Under the pieces are notes generated by a model, which ran no database searches, was not told the origin of the DNA, and saw only the letters and a program-made list of their open reading frames with translations. Below are positions 8,213 through 14,830 of a DNA stretch of 64,000 nucleotides, piece by piece (the stretch's first letter is position 1; each line of letters starts with the position of its first letter). The DNA is from Acidovorax sp. YS12. GTDB taxonomy: Bacteria > Pseudomonadota > Gammaproteobacteria > Burkholderiales > Burkholderiaceae_C. The stretch spans positions 4,553,501-4,617,500 of the forward strand of contig CP053915.1 in NCBI GenBank assembly GCA_021496925.1, in the 5' to 3' direction. A program made the translations under genes and the position numbers.

Positions 8213-8480
8213 AGAACGTGTTGATGATCTTTTCATGGTGCCCGCAAGGCAGCAAACAGCCGTAATCGAGGCGCGCGCCGCAGGCCATGCTGGCGGCCTG
8301 GCCAAGGCGCGCAACGACGAGTGCGGCTGTTTGCTGCCTTGCCCGGAGGGTTGCCCCGCAAAGGCAGCGTCTGCGGCGTTGCCCATCCTCGCCGCACACC
8401 AGTGCGGCTTGCGGTGGGCGCCTTGCAGCCACTGCCTTTGCGGGGCAACGGACACCATGAAAAGATCGTCAACACGTTCT
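8213..8480. repeat. 268-bp MITE-like element with 28-bp terminal inverted repeats
   Basis: The ends 8213-8240 and 8453-8480 are inverted repeats of 28 bases with one mismatch (AGAACGTGTTGATGATCT... against AGAACGTGTTGACGATCT...). Two perfect inverted repeats lie inside. One is 19 bp (8244-8262 with 8324-8342, core GGCAGCAAACAGCCG). The other is 18 bp (8350-8367 with 8432-8449, core GCCCCGCAAAGGC), with a further 7-bp hairpin in its loop. There is no reading frame of its own. It sits between xdhC and puuD and separates the GCATACACTT site from puuD. I cannot identify a target duplication. Confidence 0.75.
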
Positions 8481-8556
8481 TTCGTTCTGCTCAGAGCGCC
8501 CGCAGTGGTGAGCAGGTTGCAATGAAAGCGGCCCCCACGCCGCGAGGTTGAGAATC

Positions 8557-9762
8557 ATGGAAAGCTATCTTCTCGACTGGGCCAACCTGCTGTTGCGCTG
8601 GCTCCACGTCATCACCGCCATCGCCTGGATCGGCTCGTCGTTCTATTTCGTCTTCCTCGACAGCAGCCTCACGCCGCCCGAGGACGAAGACCTGAAGAAG
8701 CAGGGCGTGAACGGCGAACTCTGGGCCGTGCACGGCGGCGGCTTCTACCACCCGGTCAAGTTCAACGTCGCGCCCCCGAAGCTGCCCGCGCACCTGCACT
8801 GGTTCTTCTGGGAGAGCTACAGCACCTGGCTCAGCGGCTTCGCGCTCTTCACCGTCTCGTACCTCTGGAACGCCAGCACCTACCTGGTCGACAAGTCGCG
8901 CATGGACTGGGCGCCGGCCACGGCCATCGCGGTGGCGCTGGGCTTCCTGGCCGTGTTCTGGCTGCTGTACGACCTGGCGTGCCGCACCTTCGGGCAGAAG
9001 AAGAACGGCGACGCCATCGTCGGCGCCCTGGTGCTGGGGCTGGTGTGCGTGGCCTCGTGGCTGGCGTGCCACTGGTTCGCCGGGCGCGCGGCCTTCCTGC
9101 TGGTGGGCGCGATGATCGCCACCGCCATGAGCGCCAACGTGTTCTTCTGGATCATCCCCGGCCAGCGCACGGTGGTGGCGTCCATCAAGGCTGGCCAGCC
9201 CGTGGATCCGATCCACGGCAAGCGCGGCAAGCAGCGCAGCGTGCACAACACCTACTTCACGCTGCCCGTGCTGTTCGCCATGCTGAGCAACCACTACAGC
9301 TTCACCTGGAGCCACCCGCAGAACTGGCTGGTGCTCATCCTCATGATGTTCGCGGGCGCCGCCATCCGCCAGTTCTTCGTGGCGCGCCACGGCTACAAGC
9401 TCGGGCGCAACGGCAATCCGCTGCCCTATGCGCTGGCCGGCGTGGCGGTGCTGCTGGCGGCGGTCGCCTGGATGCGCCCGGCCCCCGCCACGCCCGCGCC
9501 CGCAGGGGTCGCCGCACCAGTGGCGGACTTTGCCGCCGTGCAGGGCGTGCTGGCGCAGCGCTGCTACAGCTGCCATGGCGCGCAGGTGCAGATGAAGAAC
9601 CTGCGCTTCGACGCGGCGGACGCGGTGCGGCAGAACGCACAGGCCATCTACCAGCAGGTGGTGGTGCAAAAACTCATGCCCATGAACAACGCCACCGGCA
9701 TGACCGATGCCGAGCGCGCGCTCGTGCGGCAGTGGTTCGAGGCCGGGGCTGCGACCCCCTGA
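8557..9762 (+). CDS. puuD: urate hydroxylase PuuD (membrane urate oxidase with cytochrome c domain)
   Basis: A 401-residue inner-membrane protein that oxidises urate to 5-hydroxyisourate and passes electrons to a cytochrome instead of oxygen. Residues 1-320 form the PuuD domain with about eight membrane segments (LLDWANLLLRWLHVITAIAW, TAMSANVFFWIIPGQ). The C-terminal periplasmic part is a cytochrome c domain with the haem motif CYSCH (C336, C339, H340) and a late Met ligand region (KLMPMNNATGMT). I chose ATG 8557, which follows a GAGG sequence, because family members begin just before this first helix. It is functionally paired with uraH at 6281. Confidence 0.93.
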   Translation: MESYLLDWANLLLRWLHVITAIAWIGSSFYFVFLDSSLTPPEDEDLKKQGVNGELWAVHGGGFYHPVKFNVAPPKLPAHLHWFFWESYSTWLSGFALFTVSYLWNASTYLVDKSRMDWAPATAIAVALGFLAVFWLLYDLACRTFGQKKNGDAIVGALVLGLVCVASWLACHWFAGRAAFLLVGAMIATAMSANVFFWIIPGQRTVVASIKAGQPVDPIHGKRGKQRSVHNTYFTLPVLFAMLSNHYSFTWSHPQNWLVLILMMFAGAAIRQFFVARHGYKLGRNGNPLPYALAGVAVLLAAVAWMRPAPATPAPAGVAAPVADFAAVQGVLAQRCYSCHGAQVQMKNLRFDAADAVRQNAQAIYQQVVVQKLMPMNNATGMTDAERALVRQWFEAGAATP

Positions 9763-9793
9763 CATCTTTTGCATTCTTGACGGTAGTGCAGGG

Positions 9794-9816
9794 GTTTTGT
9801 TGATTTGTCTCAAAAC
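9794..9816. promoter_or_regulatory. candidate FNR/DNR-type box upstream of the Crp/Fnr gene
   Basis: TTGATTTGTCTCAA (9800-9813) matches the FNR consensus TTGAT-N4-ATCAA except for one base. It is embedded in a larger palindrome, GTTTTG (9794-9799) with CAAAAC (9811-9816). It lies 36-49 bases before the start of the Crp/Fnr-family gene, so autoregulation is possible. It is imperfect and not decisive alone. Confidence 0.35.
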
Positions 9817-9848
9817 CGGAACGGGCCTGGGCGTGCACAGTCCAGCCT

Positions 9849-10472
9849 ATGTTTTTGACTCCGTCTTTCGACCCCTCCGCTCAGGCCGAAGTGGTGGCGC
9901 CTGGCGGGGTGCTGCGCGTGCGCAACCAGCGGCCCACCTCGGTACTGCACATCGACAGCGGCCGCGTGCTGCTGGGCGTGCGTGATGGCGAACAGATGCG
10001 CCACCAGCTCGGCGTGGTCGAAGGCCCCGCCTGGCTCGATGCCGCACCGGTGCTGCTGGAGCAGCCCTGCGCCGTCGACATGGTGGCGGAAACCGTGGTG
10101 CACATGCGCAGCGTGCCGCGCGACACGTTCATGCGCGGCTTTGCCGTGCTCCCCGATTCGGTGCAGAGCCTGCTGCGCGACATGGCGGCCGGCTACTGCC
10201 AGCAGACCGAGCTGGCCGTCAGCCGCCTGGCGCAGGACGCCGAGGCGCGCTGCGCCCAGTGGCTGCTGCGCCATGCCCAGCATGACGGCAACGGCTCTCT
10301 GCGCGTGACCCTGCACCAGCGCAAGCGCCTGATCGCCGCGCAGCTCGGCATCGCGCCCGAGACCTTCTCGCGCGTGCTGCGCCACCTGCGCGAACACGGG
10401 CTGATCGCCGGGACCGGCAACGTGCTGGCCCTGCCGCAGCCGCGCGCGCTGCAGATGGTCGCCGGCGTCTGA
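9849..10472 (+). CDS. Crp/Fnr family transcriptional regulator
   Basis: A 207-residue cytoplasmic regulator. It has an N-terminal cyclic-nucleotide-binding-type beta-roll (about residues 15-100), a long dimer helix (VLPDSVQSLLRDMAAGYCQQTELAV) and a C-terminal winged helix. The recognition region is KRLIAAQLGIAPETFSRVLRHLREHGLI, with the E-x2-S-R pattern of Fnr/Dnr-type proteins that read TTGAT half-sites. It lacks the N-terminal four-cysteine cluster of Fnr, so oxygen sensing through an iron-sulfur cluster is unlikely. A Dnr-like or metabolite-sensing role is possible. FNR-like sites lie just before and after the gene, and a perfect box lies in the nos region at 62395. Confidence 0.85.
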   Translation: MFLTPSFDPSAQAEVVAPGGVLRVRNQRPTSVLHIDSGRVLLGVRDGEQMRHQLGVVEGPAWLDAAPVLLEQPCAVDMVAETVVHMRSVPRDTFMRGFAVLPDSVQSLLRDMAAGYCQQTELAVSRLAQDAEARCAQWLLRHAQHDGNGSLRVTLHQRKRLIAAQLGIAPETFSRVLRHLREHGLIAGTGNVLALPQPRALQMVAGV

Positions 10473-10489
10473 GATCGTGAACACGCTCT
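10472..10489. repeat. solitary end of the 8213-8480 element
   Basis: AGATCGTGAACACGCTCT matches the right terminus of the 268-bp element (8463-8480) at 16 of 18 positions. It begins at the last base of the Crp/Fnr stop codon. The rest of the element is absent, so this is either a remnant or an independent short sequence. Confidence 0.5.
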
Positions 10490-10504
10490 GAGGTACCTCC
10501 CCGT

Positions 10505-10520
10505 CCTGACGCAGATCAGG
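10505..10520. promoter_or_regulatory. FNR/CRP-like palindrome before the GGDEF gene
   Basis: CCTGACGCAGATCAGG is a 16-base dyad. Its core TGAC-GCAG-ATCA resembles anaeroboxes of denitrifiers (TTGAC-N4-ATCAA), but the outer T and A are replaced by C and G. It lies about 95 bases upstream of the short leader frame at 10615. It could be a site for the Crp/Fnr protein encoded just upstream. Confidence 0.35.
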
Positions 10521-10572
10521 GTTTTCCGCGGCGGGCTTCAAGGGTTCCACCCAGGCGGTGCGGCAAGGGCGC

Positions 10573-10607
10573 TGCGTATATTCACCTGAGCTACTCAGGG
10601 ATACGCA
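10573..10607 (+). promoter_or_regulatory. nested stem-loop just before the leader frame
   Basis: TGCGTAT (10573-10579) pairs with ATACGCA (10601-10607). Between them CCTGAG (10585-10590) pairs with CTCAGG (10594-10599) around a three-base loop. This double stem ends eight bases before the ATG of the 21-codon frame, so it may sit in the 5' leader of the GGDEF transcript or act as an operator. Confidence 0.35.
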
Positions 10608-10614
10608 ACGCACC

Positions 10615-10680
10615 ATGACTTCCATCTTCGCCTTTGCCGCCGTCGCCCGTGCAGCGGGGTGCCTGCGGGGCCGCGCATGA
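10615..10680 (+). CDS. 21-codon leader frame coupled to the GGDEF gene
   Basis: ATG at 10615 opens a 21-residue frame, MTSIFAFAAVARAAGCLRGRA. Its TGA at 10678-10680 overlaps the ATG of the GGDEF gene at 10677 (ATGA). The peptide has no domain and no run of one amino acid that would suggest classical attenuation. The exact overlap favours translational coupling. No strong RBS precedes it, so it may be fortuitous. Confidence 0.35.
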   Translation: MTSIFAFAAVARAAGCLRGRA

Positions 10681-12716
10681 GTCCCTCGCCGCTGGGGCAT
10701 CCCGGGGCGGTGGCCAGCTTCTGGTGGGCGCCCGGCGCCATGGTGTGGCGCCTCATGCTCGTGGCCGCGCTCGCGGTGGCGCTGGCCGGGGGGCTCGGGG
10801 CCTTCATCGTGGCGCAGGCGTCGGGGCAGGAGACCGTGCGGCGGCTGGCCGCGCAGCAGAACGACGAGGTCGAAATGCTGGCGCGCCTGCTGGCCGGCAA
10901 GGTGGAGCAAAGCCAGCGCCTGCTGGTTTCGGTGGCGGCCGGCATCACGCCGGCCATGGTCGAGTCGCCCGCCACGCTGGAGGCGCAACTGCACCAGGGG
11001 CTGCAGCCCGCGCGTTTTTTCGACAGCCTGCTGGTGGCGCGCTCCAATGGCCTGCTCAGCCTGTACCTGCGCCACGGCCGCGCGCAGCAGGCCGGCAGCC
11101 TCGACCCCGCCGAGCGCGACGGCCTGCGCCGCGCGCTGGCCGACGGCAAGCCCCAGGTCTCGGAACCCATCGCGGAGCACACCAGCGAGGCGCGGCTGCT
11201 CTTCACCATGCCGCTGCACCGCGAGGACGGCAGCCTGTTCGGCGTCATCGGCGGCACGCTGCGCCTGCAATCCCAGGCCCTGCTGCCGCCCGCCCTGGCG
11301 CTGCCGCTGCGCGCCGACTCGCGCCTGGTGGTGTTCACGCGCGACGGCACCATCCTGGCGCACTCGCAGCCCGCGCGCATCCTCGGGCAGGTGCGCGACG
11401 AACCCGGCCTGGCGCAGGCCTATGCCGATTGGCAGGCGCGCGCGCAGGCCATCGCCGATGGCGCGCAGACCCAGCTGCAGCCGGCCCACATCGTGAGCAT
11501 GGCCGGCATGCCGCTGCCGCAATGGATGGTGGCGCGCGTCAGCGACGTGCAGGCGCGCGCGGTGCCCGGCCAGGGCGTGTGGGGCCAGATGTGGTGGATG
11601 GCGGCGGCCCTGCTGCTGCTCATCGCCCTCGCCGCCATGCTGTGCATGGCCTGGCTGGCCCAGCCGCTGGCCGTGCTGCGCCACCGCGCGCCGCAACTGC
11701 TGCAGACCGGGCCCGATGCGCTGGAACCCTGGCCGCGCGCGGCGGGCGAGGTGGATGCGCTGGTCGACGTGCTGCGCAGCCTGGGGCGCCAGCGCGCCCA
11801 GCTGCGCACGCAGCATGCGGTGCTGGACGTGCGCTTCCAGGCGATCCTCGACCATGCGCCCGTGGGCATCGTCATCATCCGCGGCGGTGTCTTCGAGCTG
11901 CTCAACCGCCAAGCCTGCCACATGCTCGGCTATTCGCTGGATGCGCTGCGCGGCCAGCACGCCAGCACGCTGCACGCCTCGGTGGCCGACTACCAGCACC
12001 TGGAGCGCCAGGTGCGCCAGGCGTTCACGGCCCATGGCGCGTTCAACGGCGACGTGTGCTTCCTGCGCAAGGACGGCGGGCCCGTCTGGGCGCGCGTGCA
12101 GGGCCATGCCCTGGGGCAGGCGGAAGAGGGCGTCGGGTCGGTCTGGATCCTGGAGGACATGACCGCCGAGCGCGAGGCGCTGCGCCAGCAGGACTGGGGC
12201 GCGCGGCACGACCCGCTGACGCTGCTGGCCAACCGCGCCGGGCTGGAGCTGCGCCTGCAGTCCCTGCTGGCGCAGCGCCACGAGGGCGCGGCGGGCGGCG
12301 CGGGCGTGCTGCTGTTCCTCGACCTGGACCACTTCGCCGTGCTCAACGACGAAGCCGGCCACGAGGCGGGCAACGACGTGCTGCGCCACGTGGCGCGCCG
12401 GATCGAGACCCAGGTGCGCCAGATCGGCTGGGCCGCGCGGCTGGGCGGCGACGAGTTCGCCGTGGTGCTGCCGGGCTGCACCCGCGCGCGCGGGCTGGCC
12501 GTGGCCGAGCAGTTGCGCGCGGCGCTGCAGGACTGGGAGCCCGCCTACCAGGGGCGCAGCTTCACGCTCGGGGCGAGCATCGGCCTGGTGACGCTGGACG
12601 CGCGCCTGGCCGGCGTGGCCGAGGTGCTGCATGCCGCCGACATGGCTTGCTATGCCGCCAAGCGCGCGGGGCGCAACCAGGTGGTGGAGCACCCGGAAAC
12701 AGCCGCCGCGTCCTGA
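10677..12716 (+). CDS. membrane-bound PAS-GGDEF diguanylate cyclase
   Basis: A 679-residue sensor that probably makes cyclic di-GMP. Two membrane helices (near residues 25-50 and 305-330) flank a periplasmic Cache/CHASE-type sensor domain. A PAS domain (about 385-500: RFQAILDHAPVGIVIIRGG) and a GGDEF domain (about 510-670) follow. The signature is intact: G590-G591-D592-E593-F594. The inhibitory I-site position reads R-Q-I-G instead of R-x-x-D, so product inhibition may be lost. There is no EAL domain. ATG 10677 was chosen for its overlap with the leader frame; GTG 10659 is an alternative. The stop lies inside the left arm of the repeat at 12713. Confidence 0.9.
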   Translation: MSPSPLGHPGAVASFWWAPGAMVWRLMLVAALAVALAGGLGAFIVAQASGQETVRRLAAQQNDEVEMLARLLAGKVEQSQRLLVSVAAGITPAMVESPATLEAQLHQGLQPARFFDSLLVARSNGLLSLYLRHGRAQQAGSLDPAERDGLRRALADGKPQVSEPIAEHTSEARLLFTMPLHREDGSLFGVIGGTLRLQSQALLPPALALPLRADSRLVVFTRDGTILAHSQPARILGQVRDEPGLAQAYADWQARAQAIADGAQTQLQPAHIVSMAGMPLPQWMVARVSDVQARAVPGQGVWGQMWWMAAALLLLIALAAMLCMAWLAQPLAVLRHRAPQLLQTGPDALEPWPRAAGEVDALVDVLRSLGRQRAQLRTQHAVLDVRFQAILDHAPVGIVIIRGGVFELLNRQACHMLGYSLDALRGQHASTLHASVADYQHLERQVRQAFTAHGAFNGDVCFLRKDGGPVWARVQGHALGQAEEGVGSVWILEDMTAEREALRQQDWGARHDPLTLLANRAGLELRLQSLLAQRHEGAAGGAGVLLFLDLDHFAVLNDEAGHEAGNDVLRHVARRIETQVRQIGWAARLGGDEFAVVLPGCTRARGLAVAEQLRAALQDWEPAYQGRSFTLGASIGLVTLDARLAGVAEVLHAADMACYAAKRAGRNQVVEHPETAAAS

Positions 12717-12826
12717 TCATACGGATTTGCCTTCAACCGTCTAACGTCGTTGGTTCGCCTTGCCGTGCTACAGCACTGTCTGCGGCTTCCCGCCTAGTTA
12801 TACGGTTGAATGCAAACCCGTATCAG
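12713..12826. repeat. 114-bp hairpin element between convergent genes
   Basis: The left arm from 12713 (CTGATCATACGGATTTGC, then TTCAACCGTCTAAC) and the right arm ending at 12826 (read in reverse: CTGATACGGGTTTGCATTC, then AACCGTATAACT) are imperfect inverted repeats of about 30 bases. The middle is GC-rich (GTGCTACAGCAC). Both flanking stop codons fall inside the arms. It may be a mobile hairpin element that now serves as a two-way terminator. Confidence 0.65.
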
Positions 12827-13560
12827 GCGCCCGCGGCCAGGGCCACGAGATGCGCGCCGGCGTGTGCGATGCAGGCCGACTCCAGGCCCCAGCGCCAGTA
12901 CGCGAGGCCGAACAGCAGCCCCGGCACGCTGTTGGCCGCCAGCAGGTAGCCCACCGTGGCCGGCGTGAACGGCACCCCCATGGCAGCCGCCGCCGGAAAG
13001 TGGCCGATGGCGAAAAACAGCGCGGCCACGAGCGTTGCCGCAGCCATGTACCTGGCGCGGGGACGGCCGGCGCGCCGCTGCAGAAAGCGCCACGGCAGCC
13101 AGGCCAGCAGCGTCATCAGCCCCCAGCGCAGCAGGATTTCCTCGGTGATGCCGCCGTAGAGCAGCCGCGCCGCCACCGGGATGTGCAGCGCCGCGTCCGC
13201 CTGCTGCAGCTCCGGCGGCGCTGCCAGCCCCGCGGTGCGCAGTGCGGCGCCGGCCGCCAGCCCGAGCAGCGCGCCGGGGAGGAGCTGGGGTTTCACGGCA
13301 TCCCAGAGGCCCGTGCCGCAGAGCGCCGCTTCCGCCACGGGGGCCTTGAGGCCGAGCGGCCTGGCAAGCGCGGCGCCCAGCCAGGCGGCCAGCGCCAGCA
13401 GCACGCCGCTTTGCACCAGGCTCGCGGCGATGGCCGCGCCATGCGGGACCGGAGTGCCTTGCAGGAGTCGCGGGGTCACGGCCAGCGCCAGCACGAGAAC
13501 CCCGGGCATTCCGGCGGCCCACAGTGCCGCGCCCAGGCGCGGTGTCGATGGAGGTGTCAT
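12823..13560 (-). CDS. CPBP family intramembrane metalloprotease
   Basis: A 245-residue polytopic membrane protein of the CPBP/Rce1-like family (PF02517), with about eight hydrophobic segments. The three family motifs are visible: EE-x3-R in GGITEEILLRWGLM, F-x3-H in ALFFAIGHFPAA, and a C-terminal H in ACIAHAGAHLVAL. Bacterial members are proposed to cleave or process peptides in the membrane, including bacteriocin-related ones. The substrate here is unknown. It is followed on the same strand by an unlinked repeat element, and the monooxygenase-like gene lies 18 bases upstream. Confidence 0.82.
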   Translation of the reverse strand: MTPPSTPRLGAALWAAGMPGVLVLALAVTPRLLQGTPVPHGAAIAASLVQSGVLLALAAWLGAALARPLGLKAPVAEAALCGTGLWDAVKPQLLPGALLGLAAGAALRTAGLAAPPELQQADAALHIPVAARLLYGGITEEILLRWGLMTLLAWLPWRFLQRRAGRPRARYMAAATLVAALFFAIGHFPAAAAMGVPFTPATVGYLLAANSVPGLLFGLAYWRWGLESACIAHAGAHLVALAAGA

Positions 13561-13578
13561 CGCATCTTCCGCCAGGGC

Positions 13579-13887
13579 TTACTGGCCCAGGCGGCCGGTG
13601 CTGCAGACCATCTCGCAGCGCGTGACCTTCGGCGGGGCCGTCAGCAGCGTGCCGAACTGCTGCAGCGCCGCCTCGACCTCGGGCCGCTGGAGGTGCGCTT
13701 CCCAGTCCGCGCGGTTCTTGTACCGCTCGTAGAGGACGAAGGTGTTGGGGTTTTCCAGCGAGCGATGGGCCGCATAGAAGACGATGCCGTCTTCCTGCCC
13801 GGCCAGCGCGACCATGGCATGCAAAAGGCTTTCAAGCCGGTCAAGGCAGTGGGGCTGGGCTTCCAGTTCAACGACCAGTACGAACAT
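13579..13887 (-). CDS. antibiotic biosynthesis monooxygenase (ABM) domain protein
   Basis: A 102-residue single-domain protein of the dimeric alpha/beta barrel (ABM/YgiN) family. It has the usual N-terminal strand MFVLVVELEAQ, the helix LDRLESLLHAMVALAGQEDG, and the central FVLYERYKNRADWEAHLQRPEV. Such proteins act as small cofactor-independent quinol monooxygenases or have unknown roles. ATG 13887 has a strong AAGGAG at the right distance, which favours it over an upstream in-frame ATG at 13902. It lies 11 bases behind the AraC gene, so the two are likely co-transcribed. Confidence 0.82.
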   Translation of the reverse strand: MFVLVVELEAQPHCLDRLESLLHAMVALAGQEDGIVFYAAHRSLENPNTFVLYERYKNRADWEAHLQRPEVEAALQQFGTLLTAPPKVTRCEMVCSTGRLGQ

Positions 13888-13898
13888 GCAGGGCTCCT

Positions 13899-14768
13899 TC
13901 ATGAAGTGGTTTCAGGGGGGCCGAGCATGCCCGGGAGATCGCGGCGCGTATTGTAGAAATGCGTCTTCGTTCGGGCCTCCTGGAGAAACAGATCCGGCGG
14001 GGCGCCGGCCCGTTTCCGGAAGTCGTGGATGAAATGCGCCTGGTCGTAGTACCCGTGGGACAGCGCGGCGTCGCGCGGATGCGCCGCGCCCTCCAGCATC
14101 AACGTCCGGACGGTGTGCTGGAAGCGGCTCAGGCCTTTGAATTCCATCGGTGTGCTTCCAGTCAGCGACAGAAAGCGGCGCTCGAACTGCCGCCGGCCCA
14201 GCGGCATGGCGCGGGCCAGGGCGTCGATCGACAGCGAGGAGAAATGCCGGTAGATCCGTGCGGCGGCGCCTTCGGCCAGAAGGTCGGGTGCTTCGTGCTT
14301 CCAATGGCGGAGCAGGAAGGCCTGGAGGCGCGGCAGCGTGTCGCGCGGCGCCGCCGCACGGGCGAGGTGGCGCAGCACATCGCGCGCGGCAGGGCCGAAG
14401 GCCTCCTCGGCCGGCAGCGCGCGGTCCGGCAGCGCCAGGCCGGGAAGGCGCGTGAAGCGGTGCACCATGCCGGCCTTGAACCGCACGGCGATGAAGCCGA
14501 TGTGCGGGGTCGGCAGCAGCCGCACGGCATGGCGGCGCAGGCAGAACAGGTGCCCCTGCGGGCACGCCATGGGCTGGCCGTCCGGCGCCAGGTAGCGGAA
14601 CGGCGCCCCGTAGTGCAGATACAGTTCCGCGCCGGTGCCGGGCAGCAGGGTCGGCAGCGGGACCGGCGCGCCGTCCGTGCTCTCCCACCCCCAGATGCGA
14701 TCGACGAAAGGCCGCAACGCGGGCGCTGGCAGAACGTGGAAGGTCTTCATGCGCTGGCCCGGGGGCAT
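13899..14768 (-). CDS. AraC family transcriptional regulator
   Basis: A 289-residue regulator with an N-terminal sensing domain (about residues 1-140, PALRPFVDRIWGWES, DUF6597-like) and a C-terminal AraC double helix-turn-helix (about 180-275). The DNA-binding part includes LARAMPLGRRQFERRFLSLTG and the second motif AALSHGYYDQAHFIHDFRKRAG, followed by the family's P-x2-F. It probably controls the adjacent ABM gene and perhaps the CPBP gene. The effector is unknown. ATG 14768 was taken; an equally plausible start is ATG 14750 (MKTFHVLPAPALRP). Confidence 0.85.
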   Translation of the reverse strand: MPPGQRMKTFHVLPAPALRPFVDRIWGWESTDGAPVPLPTLLPGTGAELYLHYGAPFRYLAPDGQPMACPQGHLFCLRRHAVRLLPTPHIGFIAVRFKAGMVHRFTRLPGLALPDRALPAEEAFGPAARDVLRHLARAAAPRDTLPRLQAFLLRHWKHEAPDLLAEGAAARIYRHFSSLSIDALARAMPLGRRQFERRFLSLTGSTPMEFKGLSRFQHTVRTLMLEGAAHPRDAALSHGYYDQAHFIHDFRKRAGAPPDLFLQEARTKTHFYNTRRDLPGMLGPPETTS

Positions 14769-14779
14769 GGCGCATCAAA

Positions 14780-14829
14780 AAACATAGCTGCCAGCGCTTG
14801 TCTGCATTGGGTTTGAGGCCGATTTTGCC
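14780..14829. repeat. half copy of the AGCGCTGGCAGCTAT repeat family
   Basis: ACATAGCTGCCAGCGCTTGT (14782-14801) is followed by a G/T-rich tail ending GAGGCCGATTTTGCC, as in other copies of this family. No opposing arm is present. It fills the gap between the AraC start and the xdhB stop. Confidence 0.7.
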
Positions 14830-14830
14830 A

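Noticed and set aside
8213..8480. Possible short CRISPR-like or tRNA structure
   Set aside because: The repeats are inverted, not direct and spaced, and no acceptor stem or anticodon arm of a tRNA can be drawn.
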